Source: Ciona savignyi (taxonomy: Eukaryota; Chordata; Ascidiacea; Phlebobranchia; Cionidae). Taken from it: a DNA stretch of 64,000 bases. The notes beneath the pieces were generated by a model. That model was not told where the DNA came from, did no database searches, and saw only the letters and a program-made list of their open reading frames with translations. Below are positions 47,901 to 58,263 of the stretch, one piece after another. The stretch's first letter is position 1, and each line of letters begins with the position of its first letter. Where the stretch lies: assembly GCA_000149265.1 (NCBI GenBank), contig CH003274.1:24444-88443 (forward strand). Direction: 5' to 3'. A program made the translations under genes and the position numbers.

Positions 47901-50900
47901 TTTGTGTCATTATAGTCATCCAGGTAAAAAGTGTATGGCTATCAAATTTAAGTGACTGCATTTGACAATAAGTGTTGCATGGCACTGTTGCTTGCCATCG
48001 TCTGCATATGTATATATTTGCTAAAGTACCAGCATTCTACTGTCTTTTTTCCAGCACTGTAGTTGTGATACGACACACACTAGCTTAGTAGTGAATCATG
48101 TGTACATTGGTGTGGGCAATAAAAGCTATTTGTGAAGTAAACCCAGAGCCAAAAATCCATCAGATTTCGGGCAAGTAAGAATTGGGAGGAGGAGGATATT
48201 CATGTTTATCCCCGTGAATGGGAAACCAAGGGGGTTAACACACCGGCAATCGTCAGATCACCTCGCGCCCACCGTCGGGTTACCGGAGCTATTGCAGTAT
48301 GTTGTGTGTGATTCACGTGTTCCTTCAATTTAGTAGAACCCATTAATCCACTCTCGTGTGGAAGCTCAAACGAGTACGCCGAGTAAATCGTTTACCGCAA
48401 CTGTTTTTTATGATGCTAGCATGCTACTGTAACTTATATTATAGATTTCAGTATTTGTACGCGCCATGTTATAATAAAAACAGTCGCGATATACCGATTT
48501 GTTTTTCACTATACACAAAACTGTAGCGATAAACAGTAGTTATTTTTTATTTTCAAGAGTAGATTCTTACTCGCACAGATTTTCAGCCCTGTGATCCAAT
48601 TCTTAAAAAAAAAAATCATCGAAAAAAATTGATAATATCGACAATTTGAACGTACTGGTATCAGGAACTCCCCAGGGACATCATATTGCTTGCTCAGCTC
48701 AGCGATTGTGATTTGTCCGGCAGATTGCAAAGCGTCGTTAATCTCCTCAGCTAAGCGGTCAAGATATGAACTGAAAAAAAAACAAGTGAATTTTTTTTTA
48801 AATGAAGGTACGAATATCTTTACAATGACTTTAATATTTTCATATTTGGATGGAAGATTAATTACAGAATGGAAGAAAATAGAATCAGAAATTAGGAGTG
48901 ACCAAACATTTAAACATACAAGATTGTGCTAACTTTAAAACAACAGGACCGGTTAGTCTGGTGGTTTAGTGCGACGGCTTTCAATGGAAATGTGGCAGAT
49001 TCGAAACTAGTCGCTGGCTAGTCAGTTGTGTCCTTGGGCAAAATACTTAACAGACATTGCCTGAACCCAGCGGATTGATGGGTTCATCTCAATCAGACAC
49101 AGCACACTGCAATAGCTCTGGTAACCCGACTTTCTTCCTACCATTTACACTTCATTATGATGTTATTTAAAAAAAATTCTTTAATTTAGGTCATTTAATT
49201 AAAAAGTACAACTGAGAAGAAATGCATTTAAAGAGCTTCAGCTACATAGCAAAATTTTATTCGAGTTCAAAAATAATTAGTGTTTATTTCAAATAGAACA
49301 TGACTGTACCTGTCTATAATTTGTCCATAAATCAGCTGCAAATTCCGATCTGATTTGACCATTTCATTCGATTTCGCTTCGATATGAGAGAAATCCACAT
49401 TTAAAGCAGTTTGTAGCTCAACAAGGTTGATTCGACCTGAAACAAAAGAAAATTATGTTTGGTTAATTTGCTTTATTAAGTTTATTATGTTTTGGTAATT
49501 TTCCCTTAGAATAACATCGGTTTAAATTTTTAACTTCTTTATTACATTAAAGCAGAATATCATAGTTATTTTAAGTTAAGGAGACAGGATAGGCAATCTC
49601 CAAGTTGTGTTTTGTCGCTACCAAGATACTTTATCACTGTTTCTATCATGTAGCGGTGTCTTTATAAGCCTCCTAACTCCTAAGAAATATCACCCAACTA
49701 AAAGTATCATAGTAATAAAAATGTTTGGCAATTATGACGCTTTATGGATTTTGCTATGTTACTGTCCTGAGTGCTAACAAATGCTCAACAAAGGTTTCTA
49801 ACTAAAAAACATCCTAGTCAAACCCAATTACATTCAATTTTAAATTTATTTTTATATCATTTGTTGTGTCCACTTAATTGCTCGTTGTTAGGGCTGTGCA
49901 AATTCATAAAAAATCATAACGGTTAACCGATTCAACAATTGGTTAACCGATTAAATCGGCGTTTCCATACTCGATGTAACAATNNNNNNNNNNNNNNNNN
50001 NNNNNNNNNNNNNNNNNNNNNNNNNNNNNNNNNNNNNNNNNNNNNNNNNNNNNNNNNNNNNNNNNNNNNNNNNNNNNNNNNNNACATGAGTAAACAAGCC
50101 ACAGATCGTGACGGCGTTGCTTTTGTCCTGCCGAGCTGATTACTGATAACTAAATTGGCGCGAATTCAAGATCACGTATTCAGCGTTGGAAAAAAAGTGT
50201 TTCCGTTCTGATGTCATCTTAGCCACAAGTTTGATTCTTTTAATTCAACATGACTGGTTTTATTGTTATTTATGAGCAGCTATTTTTGGTCATTTTACAA
50301 TAAAGTGTTTTGAAGAGCCATTTTAAATCTTTATTATTAAAAACTCTCTATATTTAACCGTATGTATCTGCAAAGCGCTGGTACCGGACTACAAACTTTT
50401 CCCAGCACTGTTGCTTACCTCCTTGTATATAAAGCTCATCTCTTATTTCCTTTGTAAGTTGCTTTGGTGTGAGGTATTCCTTCCCATCTGCAGTATGTAG
50501 CACATCAATCAGACTCATTTCTTGCAGTTTTGAGAGAATTTCAATGCAATTTCTCTCTGACAGCCTGTAAACGCAGGTTGGGGTGACTTGAATTCAATTT
50601 CACTTTTAACAGTTGTTGGTAATGGTAAAACAAAACCACAGTATTTTTTTATTACAGAATTGTGTTCTTTTACTGGGCCATTTGAACAAGTATTCTAAAA
50701 AAAGGTTAGGAATTCTGGATTCGAAAAAACTTTTTTGAAACAGTCAATTATTTTATTTCGTAAGTCCGATGGGTTAGTCTGGTGGTCTACAGGTTCGCTA
50801 GCTACTCAGTTGTGTCCTTGGGCAAGGCACCTAACCGACGTTGCCTGAACCCAGCGGATTAATGGGTTCTACCAAACTGAAGGAACGTGGGAATCATACA

Positions 50901-51138
50901 CAACATACTGCAATAGCTCCGGTAACCCGACGGTGGGCGCGAGGTAATCTGACGATTGCCTGTGTGTTAACCCCCTTGGATTTCTCATTCACAGAGATAA
51001 ACATGATTATCCTATCCTATTGGTATATAAAATACTGCAAAAGGTCCACAATACAATTTCTTACTTCTGAGCAGCTGTGGTGAGCTGCGCGCTTTTGAAT
51101 TCAGCTTGAAGTTCTTCTATGTCTTTCCAGCCTGTCAT
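38998..51138 (-). CDS. UFL1: E3 UFM1-protein ligase 1
   Basis: Scaffold-type E3 that directs UFM1 conjugation (ufmylation) at the endoplasmic reticulum and on ribosomes. Eighteen exons in transcript order: 51138-51065, 50564-50419, 49436-49310, 48770-48656, 47703-47608, 47169-47076, 46395-46249, 45865-45690, 44834-44646, 44004-43905, 43437-43309, 42898-42736, 42509-42313, 41643-41513, 41192-41020, 40128-40029, 39735-39655, 39168-38998. All phases agree and give 802 residues (human 794). Collinear family blocks: N-terminal [118 protein letters not shown], the basic linker ([10 protein letters not shown]), MLHTPGKCV. Gap 49984-50083 falls in intron 2. Introns hold SINEs, MITEs, minisatellites and an 18S rRNA fragment. 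No canonical poly(A) signal separates its start from the upstream POLR1C stop. Confidence 0.95.
39235..39500 (+). repeat. Dispersed repeat of unknown class, copy 2
   Basis: Relative of 37620-38069, lying inside UFL1 intron 17. Confidence 0.6.
39800..40012 (+). mobile_element. SINE family A with private 5' sequence, left arm
   Basis: Carries GTGTATTGGACACTTAACAC in place of the usual head. Inverted partner at 40340-40512. Confidence 0.8.
40340..40512 (-). mobile_element. SINE family A with private 5' sequence, right arm
   Basis: Inverted partner of 39800-40012 with the same private sequence and about 90% identity by eye. Confidence 0.8.
41738..41852 (+). mobile_element. SINE family B next to the 18S fragment
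   Basis: GTGTGGCTGAATGGTTAGCG to ATGGGTTCGAAACTTGGC with an eight-base A-run. Confidence 0.75.
41866..42053 (+). other. Fragment of 18S ribosomal RNA gene in UFL1 intron 13
   Basis: About 160-190 bases collinear with the central 18S region: TTCTATTTTGTTGGTTTTCGG, AATGATTAAGAGGGACAG, GGGGGCATTCGTACTG, TTAGAGGTGAAATTCTT, GCGAAAGCATTTG, AAGAATGTTTTCTTTAATCA. It is truncated on both sides and differs at a few conserved bases (TTTGACAAG for TTTGCCAAG). It lies directly after a tRNA-like SINE tail and before another SINE piece. Confidence 0.9.
42922..43220 (+). repeat. About 105-base tandem repeat, three units, in UFL1 intron 11
   Basis: Units share AAAATCGGGGTAACTT-like and AAGCGCTTGGA blocks. 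Related CCAAGCG motifs recur at 46490-46502 and 54428-54450. Confidence 0.75.
43591..43888 (+). repeat. 50-base minisatellite, six units, in UFL1 intron 10
   Basis: Units start at 43591, 43641, 43691, 43741, 43791 and 43841 (start CACAGGAATTGGGTATC), with one or two differences each. The unit has no stop in any plus-strand frame, so long repetitive frames open through it without being a gene. It ends 16 bases from the exon 10 donor. Confidence 0.95.
44990..45262 (+). mobile_element. SINE family A in UFL1 intron 8
   Basis: Head worn, 3' half good, tail ACCCTATCCTTTCC. Confidence 0.78.
45866..46100 (-). repeat. 31-base minisatellite at the UFL1 exon 8 acceptor
   Basis: About seven units of 31 bases (plus-strand core AATACTTTTTACTGAAATAC). 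The array fills most of the 383-base intron 7 and its first unit overlaps the real acceptor. On the minus strand each unit contains TAGTATTTCAG, an acceptor-like sequence. Confidence 0.9.
46891..47068 (+). mobile_element. MITE copy 2, in UFL1 intron 6
   Basis: Same centre (CTAAACACTAATTTCAA) and right end as the copy at 4982-5208; the left end is shortened. Its edge is eight bases from the exon 6 donor. Confidence 0.7.
48194..48352 (-). mobile_element. SINE family A, 3' half, in UFL1 intron 4
   Basis: Tail to the GGGTTCTACTAAATTG block, reversed. Confidence 0.8.
48945..49130 (+). mobile_element. SINE family A, truncated
   Basis: Head and middle, with a deletion near GGGTTCATCTC. Confidence 0.75.
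49984..50083. other. Assembly gap in UFL1 intron 2
   Basis: Exactly 100 N, the usual placeholder for a gap of unknown size. Confidence 1.
50768..51020 (+). mobile_element. SINE family A in UFL1 intron 1
   Basis: Full 3' half ending TATCCTATCCTAT, 45 bases from the exon 1 donor. Confidence 0.82.
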
Positions 51139-51392
51139 TTTGCCTAATTAGGAACCAAATTATTGCACAAATAAACTATCAGTACTCCTGGACCTAAACG
51201 CATTGGCAGTTTTGTTATAACAAACAAAGGAACATGATTGATAGAAACACAATTGTGTTTTTAAAATGAAAATTGTCATAAAAAACTTTAGGTTATTTGT
51301 TTGGTATTTAAAACTTAATTGAAAGAATGAAACAAATATGGTTTTTCTACATGGAATTTTGTAGAAATCGTAACTTGATATTAAATTTCACT

Positions 51393-52439
51393 CTAATCTG
51401 TTTCCATGTCCTGTTGAGCCTTATCTAGTTCCTGTAGCAGCGTTCGACATTTGGTCATCAAGATCTTGATCGCTTCACACATTAGATCATCTGGAGTTAT
51501 TGAAACTGCTGATTCGATTGAATAAATGAAATGATCACGAACTTTTCCGAGTTGCACTCTGTCCTTTAAATGAGCGTGTCGTAGTACTTCCCTACTGCAG
51601 GTGTCCTTTCTGGCATCTACCACAGTTGCTTCTTGTTGGCCATGTTTGTTAGCGCCGACCTTGATCACGCCAGGGGAGAAACATCTTTGAAGGTCCTCGG
51701 CATCCGAATTGAGGAAAGGAGCAAGAAGAGTGATCTTCGGGAGTAGACGATACGATGCAGTGGCTACTGGAGAGAACTTAGCGTGATCCTGGCCCACACC
51801 TTTCACAGCATGGAGTTTCACCATCTATTACACATGGCCTGGGCGCATCGGTTTGCAATGAGTATATCTATCGTGGACTGTCTTAACTATGTGAAGCAAG
51901 TCTTGTTGGTTTCCAAGTGGTATCCATTTAATGTCCTTAGAGTAAACTTTATGGTGTTTGTACAGGATGTCTAAATCAGTAGCATCCTTTGGAGCTAATG
52001 GGTTCTTTGAGCACTTGATTTTCAGTTCAAATTCTAAAGTGTCTTCGGCAGTTCCTTCACTGTCATCGGATTGCCGATACTCAAAAAACCGAGCGTCTGC
52101 ACTAAGTGGGATAAGACCAAGCCTATGGGCCAGAACTTCATCCTGAATCACACTTGTGTTGTTGTATATGAACACCTTTTCGATGGCCATTGTTGGTACC
52201 TCGGATATCAAAATACGACGAAAAGCGTTCGCAATCGCCGCGTCGATACCCACCATGTCGAATTCCATTGTTTCTTTGTTCATATTCATCACATCAATAC
52301 GAAATGTTTTAACGAATTTGTCAAAATCCCACGAATCATTATATCCAGGATAGGTCCGTGGAAAATTGGTTGTATGGGTGTTATCAATGCCATGTTCTTT
52401 CAGTCTTGTGTTGGAACGCATATCCTCAATGATATTCAT
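51393..52439 (-). CDS. POLR1C: RNA polymerases I and III subunit RPAC1 (single exon, two in-frame stops)
   Basis: Alpha-like (Rpb3/RPAC1) subunit shared by RNA polymerases I and III, a nuclear assembly platform. The reading frame from ATG 52439 matches the family from MNIIEDMRSNTRLKEHG through EFDMVGIDAAIANAFRRI, NNTSVIQDEVLAHRLGLIP and WIPLGNQ. It is then interrupted by adjacent TAA and TAG (51830-51825). The same frame continues from 51824 (HAVKGVGQDHAKFSPVATAS, CFSPGVIKV, VRDHFIYSIES) to a stop at 51393. The two parts total 346 residues, the human length. About 20 residues before the stops align poorly, and a shifted frame there encodes the expected ILIA, so small indels are likely. Either the assembly is wrong here or this allele is broken. 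No introns and no poly(A) tract, so a recent retrocopy is not obvious. UFL1 follows 254 bases downstream on the same strand. Confidence 0.88.
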
Positions 52440-54578
52440 AATTTAATGTGTATCAGTAAGTCACTACAAAAATTGTCAGTATCTGGATATAAATTAATGA
52501 TTATAATTAGATTATAATTTGAAATGCAGTAAGACGACACAGCAGCTATTGAATGTGTTTCATGCATTATTTATAAGAGCAATTAATAAATATATAAATT
52601 TAATGTCATGTAATAAAACTTTAAAAATATATTTATAAAGTATCTTTAAAATACAAAGCATAGATTTTGCCCAAAAACTTGGAAACACATTTAACTTCTG
52701 TCATATTTATAACAAAACATTAATAATTCGTTTTATGTTATTTACTTAACGTCTGTTTTAAAGTTTTTAATTTTCAATATACAAGAATTACAATTGTAAA
52801 AAACGACTGCACTTAGACGAACGTGTGAATACGATAACTATTTTTTTTTAATTTATACTTCTATTGGCAATCAGATATATCTCATATCAACATAAATAAC
52901 TTGTGCAATTCCTTCCTAATCCCATATGGTGCCTATGTGCTATTTATTTTTAGTTTCCCACATGATTCTGCAATTAAACGCTCTATTGGTTCGTCACGGT
53001 TTGGTCAAATAAGACAACAATTTTACCAGAAAGAACTTTAACCCGAGTTTTATAATATCTATGACGTCGGGTTATCGAAGATACTGTTGTGTGTTTGTAT
53101 GATCGATATTACTAAAGCATTGATAAATATTTGAACGCACCATTTTAAATATATGAACAACTTATTATTCAATTGAATCAGTAAACGTTAGTTATGTACC
53201 TTGGACACAATCAAACAGCCTGCGACTGGTTCGTTTCCGCATCGACGCGCTGCCACACAAACCGCTCGATGGACTGGATTGTGTGTCATATTATAGCACA
53301 AAATCCTATTGTAAGCAAACCAATGATTTTCAACTAATTGAACCAACAACTTAATTCGACTTACACAATTTCTATCTGCGCGACTGAATATCTTGGTGGT
53401 TTAGTGCGTAGACTTTTAGTCAGGTGCGAAATTTTGTCACTAGTTGGTTGGTGTTCTTGGTTAGGGGCTTGGTGCACTGGACATGGAACATGATTGTCCG
53501 ACAGATTAGTCTAGTGGGTTAGGGCGTCGCCTTTCAACCGAAAGGTTGCAGGTACGAAACTGCTTGCGGAATAATGGGTTCTACCAAATTGAAGGAACGT
53601 GTGTATCATATACAACTTACTGCAATAGCTCCGGTAACCCGACGATGGGCGCGAGGTGATCTGACGATTGCCTGTGTGTTAACCTCTTGGTTTTCCCATT
53701 CACTGGGATAAACATGAATATCCTATCTCATTATAATCAGTGACGTCATATATTTCCAAAATCTACTTCGATCACTCAGTTTAAAGTGTTTGGTACTGGT
53801 GTTGGGTCAAGATGAAGAGTGAACCCGTGTCTTGTATCAACCATATGAATGTTGTTATAGTAAGCGCTTTTAGGACTCGAATCAGATATTTAAAGAGTAG
53901 CATAGTTATTAACAATGTTTATAATTAAAAAAGTAGAATAGTTAAATAACTTTTACTTGTGACAAAATAATTTGACACACAGCTAAACGTAACCGCATGG
54001 AGGAGCTAGAGCAATTCCGCGCGTGAATTGCTTTAGGGGGAATATAAAAAATGGAAAATTGCACAACAAAATGAAAATTTATACAAGTTAGTGTAAGGGC
54101 TGGACTACTTTGCTTTTTCGTTCTGCTTATTAAGAAAAAAGAGTGCATAGATTAAAAGAGAGACCGAAAAAAAGAAAAAAACGACCGTGGATAAGACTAG
54201 CCAGCTACATATACTTATACACATGGTATACCATAGGAAAAATACGTCTCCGTTAATGGTACCTTTAATACTACATGATCGCTTACTATACTTCGTAATT
54301 ACAAAAGCCTTGGACAAAACTTCTCTCACCAAAGTAAAGAATATGATATTATTGTTAATTCTGGTGTTGAGAATTGCCGAATTGGTGTTTGGGACAGGGT
54401 TAGAATTAATTTCCGTAGCAATCTAAGTGATCCAAGCGATCCAAGCGATCCTGTAGTATTTAGAGGCAGCCTCCATTAAGGCCTCATATACCATATATAT
54501 ATTATATGATTTTAAATTTATTATTATGATTTTAAAGGTGTACCCTTTCATAGGTCTAGATGTAAATAACGCTTGACC
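52440..54578. other. POLR1C-SMC6 divergent spacer
   Basis: 2.1 kb shared 5' region of two divergent genes. Holds one SINE, a CRE-like TGACGTCA at 53742-53749 and a possible SMC6 leader exon ending at a GTAAGC donor (53861). No coding gene seen. Confidence 0.5.
53495..53731 (+). mobile_element. SINE family A between POLR1C and SMC6
   Basis: Head plus 3' half with an internal deletion after GCAGGTACGAAACTG. Confidence 0.8.
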
Positions 54579-57500
54579 ATGGCCACGAAGAGAAAGTTAT
54601 CAGATACAAATTCACCATCACAAGGAAAACGAAATTGCACTTCCAACTCTTCATTACTTAATGATGAACATGATACTGGTAAGAAGATAAAAAAGAGAGA
54701 TGTGTGGGGTGTTCTTGAGAGTTTAGCGCTCCGCAATTTCATGTGCCACAGCAGATTGACCATGAAATTTTCCGGTGGTGTTAATTTTATAGTTGGACAT
54801 AATGGGAGCGGAAAGAGTGCTGTCTTAACTGCAATCGTGGTGGCTTTGGGTGGCAAAGCAAGTAGTACAAGCCGCGGAACTTCCTTAAAAACATTAATTA
54901 AAACTGGTAGCAGCTCTGCTACGGTGGAAATAACTCTTCGAAACACTGGAGAAGATAGTGTTAAACCCGAGGTCTATGGACCTAAGATTATTGTTGAGCG
55001 ACGAATTTCTGCAGATGGTCAGTCTTTGTACAAAATCAAAAGCGCTGCTGGAAAAATAATATCAACAAAGAAGGAAGACTTGCTTAATATTTTGGACGAG
55101 ATTAACTTACATGTGGATAATCCTTTGACATGTTTGAATCAAGAAATGAGCAAGAATTTTCTCCATTCCAAAAACGAGTCGGATAAATATAAGTTTTTTT
55201 TAAAGTCTACGCAGTTGGAACAAATGAGCAAGGATTATCGCTTCATTAAACAGCAACAAATAACAATATTGAGTGTGTTGAAGCAAAAAGAGGCAGCGAT
55301 TCCAGATTTGAAGAAGGATGTTCTTGAAAAGGAGAGAAAGTTCAAGGATTTATCGAGTTTGCAAGAGCTTAAAGCAAAAGTTGACGTTTACAAACAGGAA
55401 TTAGCATGGTCACATGTCGTTCAGCAAGAGTATGAAATGAAACCGATTAAACGCGATCTTGATAAAGAAAAAGGTCGGACCTCAAAATATGACGCAGTGC
55501 TGGAGAGATGCGAAAAAAGTGAATCCACTGCAAAAGCAAAATTCGAACGACTGCAAAAGTTGGTCAAAGAATACCAGCAACAAGTCCAAGCTAATGAACC
55601 TGATCGACAAAAAGCAAAGAAAATGTATGAAGAAACAAAAGTACGATTCAAAAGCATAGGGAATGAACTGGGCCGAGCTGTTCGGTCGAAAAACGAAGTG
55701 CTTAAGGACAAAAGGGATATGGAATCCAGGATACAAGAGCTTAAGAACTCGGCAAAGATTGATTTGGAAGGTGAAAAGCGTAAACGGGAAGAAAAGCGCG
55801 CTCAGATTGATGAGCGGATTCAGCAGTTGCATGCGCAGTTGAAGACTGTTACTCACGATATTGAGCAGTATGGGTACGCAGTGACAAGAAGCAAAGAGCA
55901 GATGTCAATGTTAAAAGGGGATGAAGCAAATCTTCAGCAGGATCATCGAAAGTTAAAACAAACAAGAAACAACCTAATTGCTGGGAAGAAGAATAAACTG
56001 CAGTTATTCGGACCAAAGATGCCGGAGTTTGTAAAGAAAATAGAGGAAGCGTTCATACAAAAACGATTCCGGCACAAACCAAGGGGACCCATTGGAAGCT
56101 GCGTTTCCTTAAAAGACCAATCGCTTGCTGTGCCTGTGGAGGCTGCTGTGAAGTCATATTTGCGTGCATTTGTGGTGGATAATCACAGTGATGAAAAGGT
56201 CCTTATTGGCCTTAGAAACTCCGTGTTTGCACCACATGAGCGAGCGGGTATCTCCATTTACACAATGAGGTTTTCGAACCAAGTCTACGACGTTTCAAAC
56301 GGTCGTACCTTCCATCCCCGTTTTTCAACTGTTTTAGACCTACTGGTGATCAATGACCCCATAGTTGCAAATTGCCTCATTGATTTGGGTAATATAGAAA
56401 CAATACTTGTGATACCAGAAGCTAAGGATGCACTGTCAACAATACAGCATGGCTCGCCACCACGAAATTGCTCGAAAGCGTACACAAAACTCGGTGATGA
56501 AGTCTTCGCTGAACGTTGGTACTCCAGCAAGGACTCCACTTCCCGTTTTCTCAAAGCAGATGTGGAAGCGGAGATAACAAAAAACGAAATAATATTAAGG
56601 AGCATTACAGATGAGTTGAATAAAAAGAAAAAGGCAATTTACGAGCTCCAGCAAGAGTGTGGGAGAAATGAGCACGAACAGAAGAATGGTTATCAGAGAA
56701 GAAATAAAATCAATGACAACTTAAAAAAGCTTAAAGTTGAGATGAGGAAGATTGATGCAGTGGAGGAACCACAACCTTTGGATGTCCGGGATCTTGAAGA
56801 TGAGGTAAACAACTATACTCAGCAGTTGTCGTCGCTGGAAACTGTGATCAGTGAGCATACACAGCAGAGTCAACAACACAGTGTGGACATGAAAAAAGCC
56901 AAAGTCGAATGTGATGAAATCTCGAAGAAAATCAAGCAAATTGTGCAAAAAGCGGAAGAACTAACAGAGCAGATTAACGACGCCCTTGCAGACCTCGAAA
57001 AAGCAAAACGTGAAAAGAAACATTACTCAGAAGGGAAAACAAAGCATTTAGCAACAATCAAATCCTTGGAAACAAGTCTAGCAACCCAGCAGGCGAAGTT
57101 GGAAGAGGAAATAAAAAAAGCAACTATCGTCTGCGAAAATAGGATTGAAACGCGACGAACTCCGAACAACATTGAAAACGAGATTCGGCAGATTATTCGG
57201 AGGATTGATGCTGAGGAAAGCAAAAGAGGAGACCATGCCACCATCGTTCGAGAGTTCCATGAGGCCAAAGAACAGTTTATTGAAATCAAGCGTCACATAA
57301 AATGGTCGAAAAAGTTTCTCAGTGAAATTGATGGATATTTAGAAAAGAGGGTTGCGATGTTCCAGCAAAAACGATCTCTAATTTCCCTACGTTGCACTAT
57401 GGATTTTAATGTGCTGCTGAACCAAAGAGGGTTCAAGGGCAAGATGGTGTTTAAGCATGAAGACCAAATGCTGTACATTTCTGTTAAGCCTCATGATAGT

Positions 57501-57818
57501 GCTTCGTCAAGTGATGACATCCGTTCCTTGTCCGGTGGGGAACGCTCCTTCTCAACTGTATGCTACATCTTAGCACTATGGCATGCTATTCAGTCACCTA
57601 TAAGGTGCTTAGATGAGTTCGACGTGTTCATGGACATGGCCAATCGTCGTGTTGCAATGGATATGATGGTAGAAATGGCCCTTCTTCAGAAAAACAAACA
57701 ATACATCTTTCTTACTCCCCATGATATTAGTGCCTTGCCAAAATCATCCAAAATCCATGTTTGGAAAATGGCAGATCCAGATAGAGCACAAGGCACCCTG
57801 CCGTTTGAAAAACTTTAA
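54579..57818 (+). CDS. SMC6: Structural maintenance of chromosomes protein 6 (single exon)
   Basis: ATPase core of the SMC5/6 complex, nuclear, acting in homologous-recombination repair and chromosome segregation. The ATG at 54579 (context ACCATGG) starts 1079 residues, normal for the family. Residues 73-81 are the Walker A loop GHNGSGKSA. Long Lys/Glu/Gln-rich coiled coils follow. The hinge starts near residue 478 (GPKMPEF) and runs to about 620. A second coiled coil leads to the ABC signature LSGGERSFSTV (984-994) and Walker B CLDEFDVFMD (1010-1019), with the H-loop TPHD after it. The N-terminal 40 residues are basic and low in complexity. No introns across 3.2 kb, unlike the other long genes here except LTN1. 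A CATAG acceptor-like site at 54549-54553 precedes the ATG. AATAAA lies at 58025-58030. In-frame TTG codons upstream are not needed as starts. Confidence 0.98.
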   Translation: MATKRKLSDTNSPSQGKRNCTSNSSLLNDEHDTGKKIKKRDVWGVLESLALRNFMCHSRLTMKFSGGVNFIVGHNGSGKSAVLTAIVVALGGKASSTSRGTSLKTLIKTGSSSATVEITLRNTGEDSVKPEVYGPKIIVERRISADGQSLYKIKSAAGKIISTKKEDLLNILDEINLHVDNPLTCLNQEMSKNFLHSKNESDKYKFFLKSTQLEQMSKDYRFIKQQQITILSVLKQKEAAIPDLKKDVLEKERKFKDLSSLQELKAKVDVYKQELAWSHVVQQEYEMKPIKRDLDKEKGRTSKYDAVLERCEKSESTAKAKFERLQKLVKEYQQQVQANEPDRQKAKKMYEETKVRFKSIGNELGRAVRSKNEVLKDKRDMESRIQELKNSAKIDLEGEKRKREEKRAQIDERIQQLHAQLKTVTHDIEQYGYAVTRSKEQMSMLKGDEANLQQDHRKLKQTRNNLIAGKKNKLQLFGPKMPEFVKKIEEAFIQKRFRHKPRGPIGSCVSLKDQSLAVPVEAAVKSYLRAFVVDNHSDEKVLIGLRNSVFAPHERAGISIYTMRFSNQVYDVSNGRTFHPRFSTVLDLLVINDPIVANCLIDLGNIETILVIPEAKDALSTIQHGSPPRNCSKAYTKLGDEVFAERWYSSKDSTSRFLKADVEAEITKNEIILRSITDELNKKKKAIYELQQECGRNEHEQKNGYQRRNKINDNLKKLKVEMRKIDAVEEPQPLDVRDLEDEVNNYTQQLSSLETVISEHTQQSQQHSVDMKKAKVECDEISKKIKQIVQKAEELTEQINDALADLEKAKREKKHYSEGKTKHLATIKSLETSLATQQAKLEEEIKKATIVCENRIETRRTPNNIENEIRQIIRRIDAEESKRGDHATIVREFHEAKEQFIEIKRHIKWSKKFLSEIDGYLEKRVAMFQQKRSLISLRCTMDFNVLLNQRGFKGKMVFKHEDQMLYISVKPHDSASSSDDIRSLSGGERSFSTVCYILALWHAIQSPIRCLDEFDVFMDMANRRVAMDMMVEMALLQKNKQYIFLTPHDISALPKSSKIHVWKMADPDRAQGTLPFEKL

Positions 57819-58024
57819 ATATTTTTCTTGCTGCCCTGATGCCTTGCCCTTTACGTGCTCATAACTTCTAGAATAATCGTACAAATATTTTAAACCTAAA
57901 TCCGAATCACTGTCACAATTTATACAAAACCCACTGAGTTAGTTTTTCCTTTCTGTGTTAGCAGCAAAATGCTGTAGGTTGACCTATTAAAGTCTTTTTT
58001 AATATTATTTTGTGAGTGTTTTAC

Positions 58025-58030
58025 AATAAA
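58025..58030 (+). terminator. SMC6 poly(A) signal
   Basis: AATAAA, 207 bases after the SMC6 stop and 234 before the LTN1 ATG. Confidence 0.55.
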
Positions 58031-58213
58031 AGCTAAGATGTAATGTTTATTGTTAAGAATTTAGTAACTGCTGTCACGGTGCTACTTTGATGTCGTAAGC
58101 TGTAATCCTTGTAATACTAAAAATAGTAAATTGAAATTAAGGACCTATACCTAAAAAATTAAAGCAGTACATTTTATACCCCAAGTATGTTTTTTCATTC
58201 CTATTTCCACCAC

Positions 58214-58232
58214 TTCATCTGTTACTTTTCAG
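58214..58232 (+). promoter_or_regulatory. Splice acceptor before the LTN1 start
   Basis: TCATCTGTTACTTTTCAG is a strong polypyrimidine-AG site 31 bases before the ATG. With no intron inside the gene it must serve a 5'UTR intron or a spliced leader. Confidence 0.6.
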
Positions 58233-58263
58233 ATTCATGTTATTAAGTAAACTGTGACTTAAA

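Noticed and set aside
51825-51830. Stop-codon recoding or a tiny intron in POLR1C
   Set aside because: The stops are TAA TAG, not a selenocysteine TGA, and no GT-AG pair of workable length surrounds them.
53811-53860. Possible small first exon (MKSEPVSC...) with a GTAAGC donor
   Set aside because: Joining it to the acceptor at 54553 meets a stop at once, so at best it is a leader exon of SMC6; not called as coding.
54187-54426. 79-codon frame upstream of SMC6
   Set aside because: No homology or promoter; probably 5' flank.
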